Assembly (NCBI GenBank): GCA_025056115.1
Contig: JANWVM010000025.1
Span: 1 to 33,492, forward strand
Direction: 5' to 3'
Origin: Gloeomargarita sp. SKYG116
GTDB taxonomy: Bacteria; Cyanobacteriota; Cyanobacteriia; Gloeomargaritales; Gloeomargaritaceae
DNA: 33,492 nucleotides
The stretch's first letter is position 1. Each line of letters begins with the position of its first letter. The notes beneath the pieces were generated by a model, which worked only from the letters and a program-made list of their open reading frames with translations, had not been told where the DNA came from and did not search any database. Both the position numbers and the translations under genes were made by a program. This document shows, in pieces, positions 7,490 to 16,235 of the stretch.

Positions 7490-8546
7490 CCTTGTTCATG
7501 TCGAGCCGGTTGCCCACGCTGGTCAAGACAACGTTGCGGGTGGCGTTTTGCAGGTCGTGGTTGCCATTGCTGTGAAAGGTGTTATTGCCAGGGCTAGCGC
7601 TATTCCCTAAATCTGGTTGGGCGCCGGCAATCACAACCATCCCGGTGCGCCGGTTAAAGGCAATGCGGTTGCCGCGCAGGATGGGACGAGCCACATCGCT
7701 GATGACCAACCCGTCCACGTTATATTCAATGCGATTGTCGGCCACCAGCGGCGACGCCACACCCCCAATGGCCAGGCCGAACCCGGTTTGGATAAACCAA
7801 TTGCGCCGCACCTCCCCCTTGGCAGCGCGGGTGAACGAGACCCCGTTGCCGCCGTTGCGCACGAATAAATTGTCTTCAATCCGGGGCATCCCTTCCCCTG
7901 TGACAAAAACGCCCTCCCGGTGGTTATCGGTGAAGGTGCAATTGCGGATGAAGGGATTGGTGGACTCAACCCAAATCGCAGTGCCACGGACATTACGATT
8001 GGTGACGGTCACGCCGAGAATCACGCTGTTTTCGCTAGCGAGGATAGTGGCGTTTTGCCGGGCAAACAGGCGGCTGACAAACTGACCACCGCCCTCGATA
8101 ACGATGCCTTCCCCACGCGTGGCTTCATTTCCTCGCAGGATCACCCCTGGTTTGAGTTGGATGGGAAATTTCTCACCAGTTTCGGCGCTGTACTTGCCAG
8201 GTGCGAGTTGAATCAACGTTCCCGGTTCAGCGAATTGCAAGGCGCGGGTGATGGTTTTGAAAGCTGTTTGGGGGGTCTGGCCGTTGTGCGTATCTTGACC
8301 GCTCGTGGGATGAACGTACAGCACCCGTTGCGCTTTCACAGCCGTTGGCGTTGGCGTCGGCATTTCGATGCGAGGAGGCGCTGCGATGGGTTGCGGGGTT
8401 GGACTGGGCTTGGCAACTGGATGACTGACTTTGGGAGGAAGGGGCACATGCAGGCGCTGGTTACCTGGCGTGGGGCTGGCTTGGGCGACAGCAGCAATGC
8501 CCAAAACGGCAATCAGCGGCCAACCGGCTAGGGGACGAAATAGCAT
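7464..8546 (-). CDS. Secreted DUF1565-type right-handed beta-helix protein
   Basis: This 360-residue exported protein has a signal peptide at residues 1-24 with an AQA-S cleavage site. A Pro/Thr/Ala-rich linker runs to about residue 70. DUF1565 follows, beginning VLYVHPTSGQDTHNG with AFKTITRALQFAEPGTLIQLAPGKY. The rest (about 150-345) is a parallel beta-helix of short rungs with repeated N-x-F and G-V/I patterns, for example NPFIRNCTFTDN and MPRIEDNLFVRN. The fold resembles pectate lyase and carbohydrate-binding proteins, but I see no catalytic set. It may bind or modify extracellular polysaccharide (inference). The GAGGAG site before ATG 8546 is good. The gene ends inside the tail of the convergent carboxypeptidase gene. 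Confidence 0.8.
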   Translation of the reverse strand: MLFRPLAGWPLIAVLGIAAVAQASPTPGNQRLHVPLPPKVSHPVAKPSPTPQPIAAPPRIEMPTPTPTAVKAQRVLYVHPTSGQDTHNGQTPQTAFKTITRALQFAEPGTLIQLAPGKYSAETGEKFPIQLKPGVILRGNEATRGEGIVIEGGGQFVSRLFARQNATILASENSVILGVTVTNRNVRGTAIWVESTNPFIRNCTFTDNHREGVFVTGEGMPRIEDNLFVRNGGNGVSFTRAAKGEVRRNWFIQTGFGLAIGGVASPLVADNRIEYNVDGLVISDVARPILRGNRIAFNRRTGMVVIAGAQPDLGNSASPGNNTFHSNGNHDLQNATRNVVLTSVGNRLDMNKVNGQVQVQ

Positions 8547-8657
8547 AAACTCAACTCCTCACCGCGAGCAACAACAGGAGATTCAGACCACAGCCGGAGC
8601 GAAGGTTCGCTTGTCATTCTAACGAGGAAATTGCTCTTTCAGACGGGCACTGGGGGG

Positions 8658-9389
8658 TCAAAGTTCCGGTGACGGATTGGCCGCTGCTAGCACGGCTGCT
8701 TCCACAAACCACCACAATTCCCCATTTTGAGGCCGGATGAGCGCTGCCGGATACCGTTCGCCGTTGGCTTGACCGCTCATCACCTGGGCATAAGCTGCGG
8801 CTTTGTTGACGCCGGCGACCAGAAACATCACACACCGGCCCAGGTTCAGCGTGGGAATGGTCAGGGTAATCCGCGGTTCATCGCCCTTTTGTCCCACGGT
8901 CACCGCCCGGTCGCACACCTGTAATGCGGCGGTATGGGGAAACAAGGACGCGGTGTGCCCATCCTCACCCATACCCAGCAAAATCACATCAAAAACGGGA
9001 AATTCTCCCGGCTGCAGTCCAAAAAACGCCTGTAATTCCTGCTCATACGCTGCGGCTGCCGCTGCCGGTGTCAACGGTACGGTGGGAATCGGGTGGAGAT
9101 GGGTCGCTGGGATAGGGACATGGTCCAACCAGGTTTCGCGGGCCATCCGGTAATTGCTGTCGGGGTGGTCCGGGGGAACAAACCGTTCATCGCCCCAGAA
9201 GACATGAATCTGGGACCAGGGCCAGTTTTGCTGGGCGATCCGCTGGTATAAACGCCTGGGTGTACTCCCGCCGGCCAGGACCACTGTCGCTCGACCCTGC
9301 TGGGCAATGGCGGTGTGGACGCGCTCTGCCACTAGCATCAATGCCTGTTCACTCAGGGCTTCCAGGTCAGGGCAGATGACTTGATTCAT
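8658..9389 (-). CDS. pgl: 6-phosphogluconolactonase
   Basis: This enzyme hydrolyses 6-phosphogluconolactone to 6-phosphogluconate in the oxidative pentose phosphate pathway, in the cytosol. The 243-residue protein is of DevB/Pgl type and shows VVLAGGSTPRRLYQ, WGDERFVPPDHPDSNYRM and LLGMGEDGHTASLFPH with the usual spacing, and NLGRCVMFLVAGVNKA near the end. An in-frame ATG further upstream (9455) would overlap the divergent lptB gene. The ATG at 9389 (MNQVICPD) matches the family start, leaving 43 bases between the two divergent genes that must hold both promoters. Confidence 0.93.
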   Translation of the reverse strand: MNQVICPDLEALSEQALMLVAERVHTAIAQQGRATVVLAGGSTPRRLYQRIAQQNWPWSQIHVFWGDERFVPPDHPDSNYRMARETWLDHVPIPATHLHPIPTVPLTPAAAAAAYEQELQAFFGLQPGEFPVFDVILLGMGEDGHTASLFPHTAALQVCDRAVTVGQKGDEPRITLTIPTLNLGRCVMFLVAGVNKAAAYAQVMSGQANGERYPAALIRPQNGELWWFVEAAVLAAANPSPEL

Positions 9390-9432
9390 TCGCAGGGCAC
9401 AATAAATCAGAAGTAACCGTGACTGGCAAGGC

Positions 9433-10152
9433 ATGCAAATTATACTCGAAAACATTCACAAAGCCTACGGCCGCCGGACAGTGGTACGCGATGTCAGCCT
9501 GACCATCAGGCAAGGGGAGGTTGTGGGTTTATTGGGACCCAATGGCGCGGGCAAGACCACCACTTTTTACATCATCGTCGGCATTGAACGGCCAGATATG
9601 GGGGTGGTGCGGTTGGATCATCGGGATATTACCACTTGGCCGATGCACCGCCGCGCTCGCCTGGGCATTAGCTATCTAGCCCAAGAAGCCAGTATCTTTC
9701 GCCAGCTTTCGATTCGGGACAACATCCTGCTGGTTTTGCAAGAGACAGGCGTGCCGGAGCCAGAACGTCGTTGGTATCTGCACAAGTTGTTGCAAGAATT
9801 CCGCCTGGAGGCTGTAGCCCATACCCTGGGCGGCCAAGTGTCGGGAGGAGAACGACGACGGGCGGAAATTGCCAGGGCGTTAGCCGCGCGACCGCATTTT
9901 CTGTTGTTAGATGAACCCTTCGCGGGCGTGGACCCGATTGCCGTGCAGGAGTTGCAGACAATTATTCGCCGCTTGCGTCAACAAGAGTTGGGCATTTTGA
10001 TTACCGACCACAACGTCCGGGATACGTTAGCCATCACCGACCGGGCTTACATCCTGTACGAGGGAGCGATATTGGCGGCGGGAACGGCTGGTGAACTCTA
10101 CGACAACCCCCAGGTGAAAAAACACTTTTTGGGGGTGAATTATCCGGTTTGA
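9433..10152 (+). CDS. lptB: LPS export ABC transporter ATP-binding protein LptB
   Basis: This cytoplasmic ATPase energises lipopolysaccharide extraction by LptFG. The 239-residue ABC protein has Walker A (GPNGAGKTTTF), the Q-loop LAQEASIF, the signature VSGGERRRAEIARAL, Walker B FLLLDEPFAGVDP and the H-switch ITDHNVRDTL. The RLGISYLAQEASIFRQLSIRDNI stretch is typical of LptB rather than of amino-acid transporters. It is complete, with the usual length. The ATG starts within the 43-base spacer against pgl. Partner lpt genes are not in the window. Confidence 0.92.
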   Translation: MQIILENIHKAYGRRTVVRDVSLTIRQGEVVGLLGPNGAGKTTTFYIIVGIERPDMGVVRLDHRDITTWPMHRRARLGISYLAQEASIFRQLSIRDNILLVLQETGVPEPERRWYLHKLLQEFRLEAVAHTLGGQVSGGERRRAEIARALAARPHFLLLDEPFAGVDPIAVQELQTIIRRLRQQELGILITDHNVRDTLAITDRAYILYEGAILAAGTAGELYDNPQVKKHFLGVNYPV

Positions 10153-10239
10153 AGCCGGAGCGCCACCCAGGGTGATTTGGTCTGGAAAGGGGTTAAAATA
10201 GGGGGCAAAGGTGTAAGTGGCGACCTGTAGAGAACGACC

Positions 10240-10548
10240 GTGATTACGCTTAGCCTGATGAATCCTGCTCAGGGAACCTCTATTCGCGATTGGTGCTTCA
10301 AGGACGAGAAGGTGATCCGGATTGGTCGGGCGCCGGACAACGAGGTGGTATTGCTCAGCTCAGTGGTCTCGCGGCATCACGTGGAGCTGCGCAACGAGAA
10401 TGGCCAGTGGGAACTTTTTAGCTTGGGGGCCAACGGCACGTTCATTGATGGTGAACCGGTGACTGACAAGATCAAGCTGATGGACGGCGCGACCATTCGT
10501 TTGGCGGCTTCCGGGCCAATTATCCAAGTCAAAATTGACGAGTCTTGA
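10240..10548 (+). CDS. Small FHA-domain protein
   Basis: These 102 residues consist almost entirely of one forkhead-associated domain, which binds phosphothreonine peptides. The landmarks are IRIGRAPDNEVVLL, SSVVSRHHVELR and the N-GTFIDGEPV loop. The start is a GTG without a strong ribosome site. Just upstream TAAAAT resembles a -10 box. The next gene, a STAS protein, begins 49 bases later on the same strand, so the pair probably forms a small regulatory operon. A Ser/Thr kinase at 20358 could supply phosphopeptides, but nothing here links them. Confidence 0.85.
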   Translation: MITLSLMNPAQGTSIRDWCFKDEKVIRIGRAPDNEVVLLSSVVSRHHVELRNENGQWELFSLGANGTFIDGEPVTDKIKLMDGATIRLAASGPIIQVKIDES

Positions 10549-10584
10549 AGTAAACGTACTAAGATAAACGATTACAGTCATTTC

Positions 10585-10597
10585 AAGGAGTGGGACC

Positions 10598-10600
<3 letters not shown>
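10585..10600 (+). promoter_or_regulatory. Ribosome-binding site that points to an ATT start codon
   Basis: AAGGAG at 10585-10590 is followed after seven bases by ATT (10598-10600), in frame with the STAS domain. Between the last in-frame stop (10565-10567) and the ATG at 10682 there is no ATG, GTG or TTG in this frame, yet the translated segment is conserved-looking STAS N-terminal sequence. The site therefore decides a rare ATT start. Confidence 0.6.
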
Positions 10601-12345
<1,745 letters not shown>

Positions 12346-12657
12346 TTAAAGTGGGGTTCCATTGGCACTGTCTGATTGAGCAGTAGGAGTTGTTGATTCC
12401 GGGAGCTGACCAACAACGGGTTTAGCCAACTCTTTGAACGGGTCAAAATTCAAATCAAGCGCTTCGATAATGGCATCGGGATTGCCCTGGCTAAGCTTAA
12501 AAAAGATGGGTAAAACTTCCAGTAATTGCGGCGCAGTCATGGTCATCACGCCGAGAATCAAACCAGCATCAGGGCGACGGCCATTATCTGGTGTCTTGAA
12601 CCCCATCTCTAACCAGGCATGGCGCAGGACCAATTTCAATTCTGCAAACGTGACCAT
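12346..12657 (-). CDS. DUF5331-type small protein between chlL and chlN
   Basis: This 103-residue protein of unknown function has no signal peptide or membrane helix. The N-terminal 70 residues look helical (FAELKLVLRHAWLEMGFKTP, then QLLEVLPIFFKLSQGNPDAIIEAL). The tail is Pro/Thr/Ser-rich and likely disordered. A protein of this kind commonly sits between chlL and chlN in cyanobacteria. The spacing of 11 bases after chlL and 12 bases before chlN suggests it is made together with DPOR. A role in assembling or protecting DPOR is plausible but unproven, and the DUF number is from memory. Confidence 0.72.
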   Translation of the reverse strand: MVTFAELKLVLRHAWLEMGFKTPDNGRRPDAGLILGVMTMTAPQLLEVLPIFFKLSQGNPDAIIEALDLNFDPFKELAKPVVGQLPESTTPTAQSDSANGTPL

Positions 12658-12668
12658 AACAGTACTGC

Positions 12669-13511
12669 CTAAACGGTCGCCAATTGGCGCTGGTTAGAAG
12701 GATTGAGGTAGAAATCGGACAGGAGATTAAACAATTCGCGATCAGGCGCATCCTGGGGAACCACTCCTTCCGGACGAGCGAGGATTTGGTCGGCAATATT
12801 CAAGTAATAATCACAAATTGGCGCTAGGGAAGGGTCGTTTTCTGCCATTTCAAAAATGGTCTTGCCCTTCACCCGCGAGATGCGAATGTCATCAATGACC
12901 GGCAGCACTTCCAACACGGGTATCGGCACAACCGAGGTGTATTTATCAATCAAATCCCGCTTGTTGGTACGATTGCCAATTAAACCTGCCAAACGCAAGG
13001 GATGCGTCCGAGCTTTTTCCCGCACCGAAGCCACAATCCGATTGGCGGCAAACAGCGCATCGAAGCCATTATCAGTGACAATTAAACAATAATCGGCGTA
13101 ATTTAAGGGCGCTGCGAAACCGCCGCATACCACATCTCCGAGCACATCAAACAGGATAATGTCATATTCATCGAAAGCGTTTAACTCCTTGAGTAACTTC
13201 ACCGTTTCTCCTACGACATAACCACCGCAACCAGCGCCTGCAGGCGGTCCACCAGCTTCTACACAGTGTACTCCCGCATATCCCGGATAAATTACATCTT
13301 CCGGCCAAATGTCTTCGTAGTGATAGTCCCGTTCTTTGAGGGTGTCAATGATGGTGGGAATCAGAAAACCAGTCAATGTAAAGGTACTGTCGTGTTTCGG
13401 GTCACACCCAATTTGCAGAACTTTTTTGCCGCGCTTGGCTAGGGCTGCCGAAATGTTGCAACTGGTCGTAGATTTGCCAATGCCGCCTTTGCCATAGACC
13501 GCAATTTTCAT
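12669..13511 (-). CDS. chlL: Light-independent protochlorophyllide reductase iron protein
   Basis: ChlL is the NifH-like ATPase that passes electrons to ChlN-ChlB. The 280-residue protein is near-identical in pattern to other cyanobacterial ChlL. It has a P-loop [14 protein letters not shown] at residues 6-19, [27 protein letters not shown] with Cys95, and [13 protein letters not shown] with Cys129; the two cysteines bridge the dimer's 4Fe-4S cluster. The end [18 protein letters not shown] is typical. A GGAGG site lies eight bases before the ATG. It is the first gene of the chlL-DUF5331-chlN operon. Tandem TTCAAATA boxes lie 76-93 bases upstream. Confidence 0.97.
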   Translation of the reverse strand: MKIAVYGKGGIGKSTTSCNISAALAKRGKKVLQIGCDPKHDSTFTLTGFLIPTIIDTLKERDYHYEDIWPEDVIYPGYAGVHCVEAGGPPAGAGCGGYVVGETVKLLKELNAFDEYDIILFDVLGDVVCGGFAAPLNYADYCLIVTDNGFDALFAANRIVASVREKARTHPLRLAGLIGNRTNKRDLIDKYTSVVPIPVLEVLPVIDDIRISRVKGKTIFEMAENDPSLAPICDYYLNIADQILARPEGVVPQDAPDRELFNLLSDFYLNPSNQRQLATV

Positions 13512-13586
13512 AACCGCTGCCTCCGATTAGGCCCTTCCTCCATTTATAAACGCTTTGCGGAGCCAACCGACTAAAGTGAATTTATA

Positions 13587-13604
13587 TTCAAATATGTTCA
13601 AATA
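13587..13604. promoter_or_regulatory. Tandem direct repeat TTCAAATA upstream of chlL, candidate operator
   Basis: TTCAAATA occurs at 13587-13594 and again at 13597-13604, exactly ten bases apart, one helical turn. On the chlL strand it reads TATTTGAA twice, 76-93 bases before the ATG. This is a sensible place for two regulator subunits to bind the same DNA face. The binding protein is unknown. Confidence 0.35.
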
Positions 13605-13679
13605 GCTTAAACATTTCCGGAGTTATGTTTAGAATTGGGGGTTGTTTGCCGCAGGAATTTATACCTAGGAGTTGGGGAA

Positions 13680-13754
13680 ATGTTGGTTTGTATCGTTGTA
13701 TGGTTTTTGGCTATTTTGAGTGCTCCTATAGCTAGACCACCTTCATTTGTCTAG
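13680..13754 (+). CDS. Possible 24-residue hydrophobic small protein
   Basis: The ATG at 13680 follows an AGGAG site (13667-13671) with eight bases between. It opens a frame of 24 codons, beginning MLVCIVVWFLAILSAP and ending at TAG. The first 16 residues could form one membrane helix. Its 3' half lies inside the CTAG-rich repeat, whose other copy does not keep this frame, so it may be chance. I do not recognise it as any known photosynthetic small subunit. Confidence 0.2.
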   Translation: MLVCIVVWFLAILSAPIARPPSFV

Positions 13755-13789
13755 GGGACAACTCGAAACCTAGAACGGAGTTGCGCCCT
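13719..13789 (+). repeat. CTAG-rich interspersed repeat, copy B
   Basis: This is the partner of the copy at 7-67 (minus strand). It begins AGTGCTCCTATAG, contains three CTAG tetramers and ends CTAGAACGGAGTTGCGCCCT, which matches copy A in 18 of 20 positions. Indels of a few bases separate the middle parts. It does not end in inverted repeats, and I see no transposase near it. Confidence 0.55.
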
Positions 13790-13810
13790 ACGACCCCAAG
13801 ACACGCATCG

Positions 13811-13836
13811 ATGACTTGGCTATATAGCTGGGTCAT
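13811..13836. promoter_or_regulatory. 26-base self-complementary element
   Basis: ATGAC and GTCAT flank a perfect ten-base palindrome GCTATATAGC. The three positions on each side between them form G-U pairs in RNA, so the whole element can fold on itself. There is no T tract to make it a terminator. It may be a protein-binding site or an RNA structure in the comEC leader, about 125 bases before its GTG. Confidence 0.35.
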
Positions 13837-13961
13837 TCATCCCAAAATGTGGCCTGTTCAGATTTTCCCTACATAGGCGTTTCTATAAGCTTGCCGGCAA
13901 ATAACGTATTGACTTGCGCATTACAGGAAATGCCGATGGATAACTGCCCAAGGAAACGGAT

Positions 13962-16235
13962 GTGATCGGCGCTACCAAGTCGTTTGGGTGGGCAGGGCGG
14001 CTGTTTTTACAATCAGGGGGCGTGGGTACTTTTCTCGCAGCAACTGTGGTCTTGGTGTGGGTAGCAGCGTGGGTGCTGGGGTTGCTTGCAGCTCAAGTGC
14101 CCTATGGGATGTATGTCATGCCGCTGGTGGGGGTAGGACTGGCTGGTGCGGCGTGGCGTTTCCCCCGTTGGCGACGGCAGGGGTTGGTGGCCTGGGTGTG
14201 GGTCGTGGCGGGACTGATTGGCTTATTGGCGGGTTTTTACTTGCAATGGCGAACGCCTCAACCTGGGCCGAAGGACATTAGCACCAAAGCGCCCCAGTTT
14301 GATGTGGTGGTGACGGGTAAGGCGCTGAATGTGCCCCGGTTGAATGCCAGCGGCAAACGGCGTTTTTTCCTGGCGGTGGAATGGATAGAGATGGGAGAGG
14401 CCCCCTACACTCGCATGGAACGGGTGACTGGCAATTTGTATGTGACCGTCGCGCCAGACCAAGCTGAGGGAGTGACGCCGGGACGGAAAGTATCGGTCAA
14501 GGGCGATTTGTATTTACCGGTGACAGCGGCGTTTCGGGGGGGATTTGATTTCAAAAATTATCTGGCCCAGTACCATACGTTTGCCGGGATACGGGGGGAA
14601 AAGGTCACTGTTGACACCCAAAGCGGCCAGGGGTGGGGCTTATGGCAAATTCGCCAGCGGATTACCGACGTCCACCGGCAAGCGTTAGGGAATGAGGGGG
14701 GACCCCTTGTGAGCGCGATGGTGCTAGGGGCGCGGGTGGTGGATTTGGATACGAATCTGCGGGCAGCGTTTACGCGGGCGGGTCTGGCGCACACGATTGC
14801 GGCGTCAGGATTCCACGTGTCTTTGTTGTTGGGGGCGGTGCTGGCCTTGACCTATCGCCTGGGCTGGCGGGTGCAATTAGCAGCAGGGTTGGTGGCGCTG
14901 GTGGTTTTCGTCATGCTGGCGGGCTTTGAAGCGGGGGTTGCGCGGGCGTCGCTCATGGGGGCAGTGGGGTTGTGGGGATTGGTGCAAACGGGGCAGGGGG
15001 ATGTGACGGGCAAACGTCAGCCGTTGCCTTTGTTGTTAATCGTGGCGGCGGTGCTGTTGCTCTATAACCCCAATTGGATCACCAACCTGGGATTCCAATT
15101 CAGTTTTTTGGCGACCCTGGGACTCATGCTGTGGGCCACGCCAATAGCACAACGGTTGACGATTCTGCCCCCAGCGCTGGCGGAGTTGATTGCGGTGCCG
15201 ACGGCGGCCTACCTGTGGACGTTGCCCCTGCAGTTGCATACCTTTGGCCTGATCAACACCTATGCAATTCTCCTGAATGCGGTGGCGGCGCCCTTGGTCA
15301 TGGTGTTGACCTTGGGGGGAATGGTGACGGCGGTCATTGGCCTGGCCCAGTTCCAGCTTGGTGTTTGGGCAGCCTCCCTGTTGCAGTACCCCCTGGGCCT
15401 GCTGCTGGCAATCGTGAACTGGACGAATCAATTGCCCTGGAATTCGATTGCTGCGGGCCGGATTACGGTGGGGCAGTTGCTGCTGCTCTATGGCTTGCTG
15501 GGGTTGTTATGTACGGGTTGGCTCTGGCAAAAGCGGCGCTGGCTATGGGCGGTGCTGTTCGGCATTGCATCGGTATTGCTCCCACTCCTGGTCAGCCATG
15601 CTACTCGCTTGCAATTCACCGCGCTGGATGCGGGGCGTATCCCGGTGATGGTGGTGCAGGCCCGAGGCCGGGTGGCGGTGATCAACGCCGGCGATGAACG
15701 CACGGTGCGCTTTACCCTGTTGCCGTTTTTGCAGTTGCAAGGGGTGAACCGGATAGATGTGGGCGTGGCCTGGCCGGGTGTGCCCAATCAGGGGTGGACG
15801 GACTTGCAGCGAGCAATACCAGTGCGGGCGCTGTACGGGGAAGGCGGGAATGCCCTTACGGACTTGCAGGCTGTGACCGTGGGGCCAGTCACCTTCCATC
15901 TCACTAACACGGAACCGCCCCTATTGCGCCTGACGGCTGGCCGAGAATCCCTGGTGTGGCTGCCGGCGTCAACCTTGGCCCAGCAGGATGCTTGGGTGCG
16001 CCAGGGGGTACCGCCAGCGCAGGTGCTGTGGTGGGGCGGGGGAACTCTCGGCAATCGCCTGCTCCAGTCGCTGCAACCCTACGCTGCGATTGCTTCCAAC
16101 TTCCGGGTGCGCCGGGGGGACATGGAGCGGTTGGAGCGCTTGCAAATCCGCACGTTTGTGACCGGGCAAGCAGGGGCGGTGCAATGGCAACCAGGCCAGG
16201 GTTTTAGCGGCGGGCGCCAGGAATCAGCCGGCTGA
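13962..16235 (+). CDS. comEC: ComEC/Rec2-family DNA uptake channel protein
   Basis: This inner-membrane protein is expected to carry single-stranded DNA into the cytoplasm during natural transformation. The 757 residues contain an N-terminal pair of membrane helices and a DUF4131-like OB segment (about 110-230). The Competence domain follows, with the family block LVSAMVLGARVVDLDTNLRAAFTRAGLAHTIAASGFHVSLL, then a bundle of helices to about 540. The C-terminal metallo-beta-lactamase-like domain (about 550-740) retains VINAGDE and LLPFLQLQGV but has no HxHxDH metal motif, so it is degenerate. The start is a GTG with AAGGAA upstream. The 3' end overlaps the convergent nuclease gene by 12 bases. 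Confidence 0.9.
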   Translation: MIGATKSFGWAGRLFLQSGGVGTFLAATVVLVWVAAWVLGLLAAQVPYGMYVMPLVGVGLAGAAWRFPRWRRQGLVAWVWVVAGLIGLLAGFYLQWRTPQPGPKDISTKAPQFDVVVTGKALNVPRLNASGKRRFFLAVEWIEMGEAPYTRMERVTGNLYVTVAPDQAEGVTPGRKVSVKGDLYLPVTAAFRGGFDFKNYLAQYHTFAGIRGEKVTVDTQSGQGWGLWQIRQRITDVHRQALGNEGGPLVSAMVLGARVVDLDTNLRAAFTRAGLAHTIAASGFHVSLLLGAVLALTYRLGWRVQLAAGLVALVVFVMLAGFEAGVARASLMGAVGLWGLVQTGQGDVTGKRQPLPLLLIVAAVLLLYNPNWITNLGFQFSFLATLGLMLWATPIAQRLTILPPALAELIAVPTAAYLWTLPLQLHTFGLINTYAILLNAVAAPLVMVLTLGGMVTAVIGLAQFQLGVWAASLLQYPLGLLLAIVNWTNQLPWNSIAAGRITVGQLLLLYGLLGLLCTGWLWQKRRWLWAVLFGIASVLLPLLVSHATRLQFTALDAGRIPVMVVQARGRVAVINAGDERTVRFTLLPFLQLQGVNRIDVGVAWPGVPNQGWTDLQRAIPVRALYGEGGNALTDLQAVTVGPVTFHLTNTEPPLLRLTAGRESLVWLPASTLAQQDAWVRQGVPPAQVLWWGGGTLGNRLLQSLQPYAAIASNFRVRRGDMERLERLQIRTFVTGQAGAVQWQPGQGFSGGRQESAG

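Larger units (their letters stand above)
13512..13961. other. Gene-poor, structured intergenic region between chlL and comEC
   Basis: This 450-base gap separates two divergent genes. It holds the tandem TTCAAATA boxes before chlL, a possible 24-codon ORF, the second copy of the CTAG-rich repeat and a 26-base self-complementary element. The comEC ribosome site AAGGAA lies at its right end. I see no tRNA or conserved RNA motif I can name. Confidence 0.6.

Noticed and set aside
8555-8570. ACTCCTCAC, resembling the core of the cyanobacterial RNA Yfr1
   Set aside because: It is just the complement of the ribosome site of the beta-helix gene, and no flanking hairpins fit Yfr1.
15074-15697. 207-codon frame inside comEC
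   Set aside because: Gly-rich shadow of the membrane domain; comEC is intact in the main frame.
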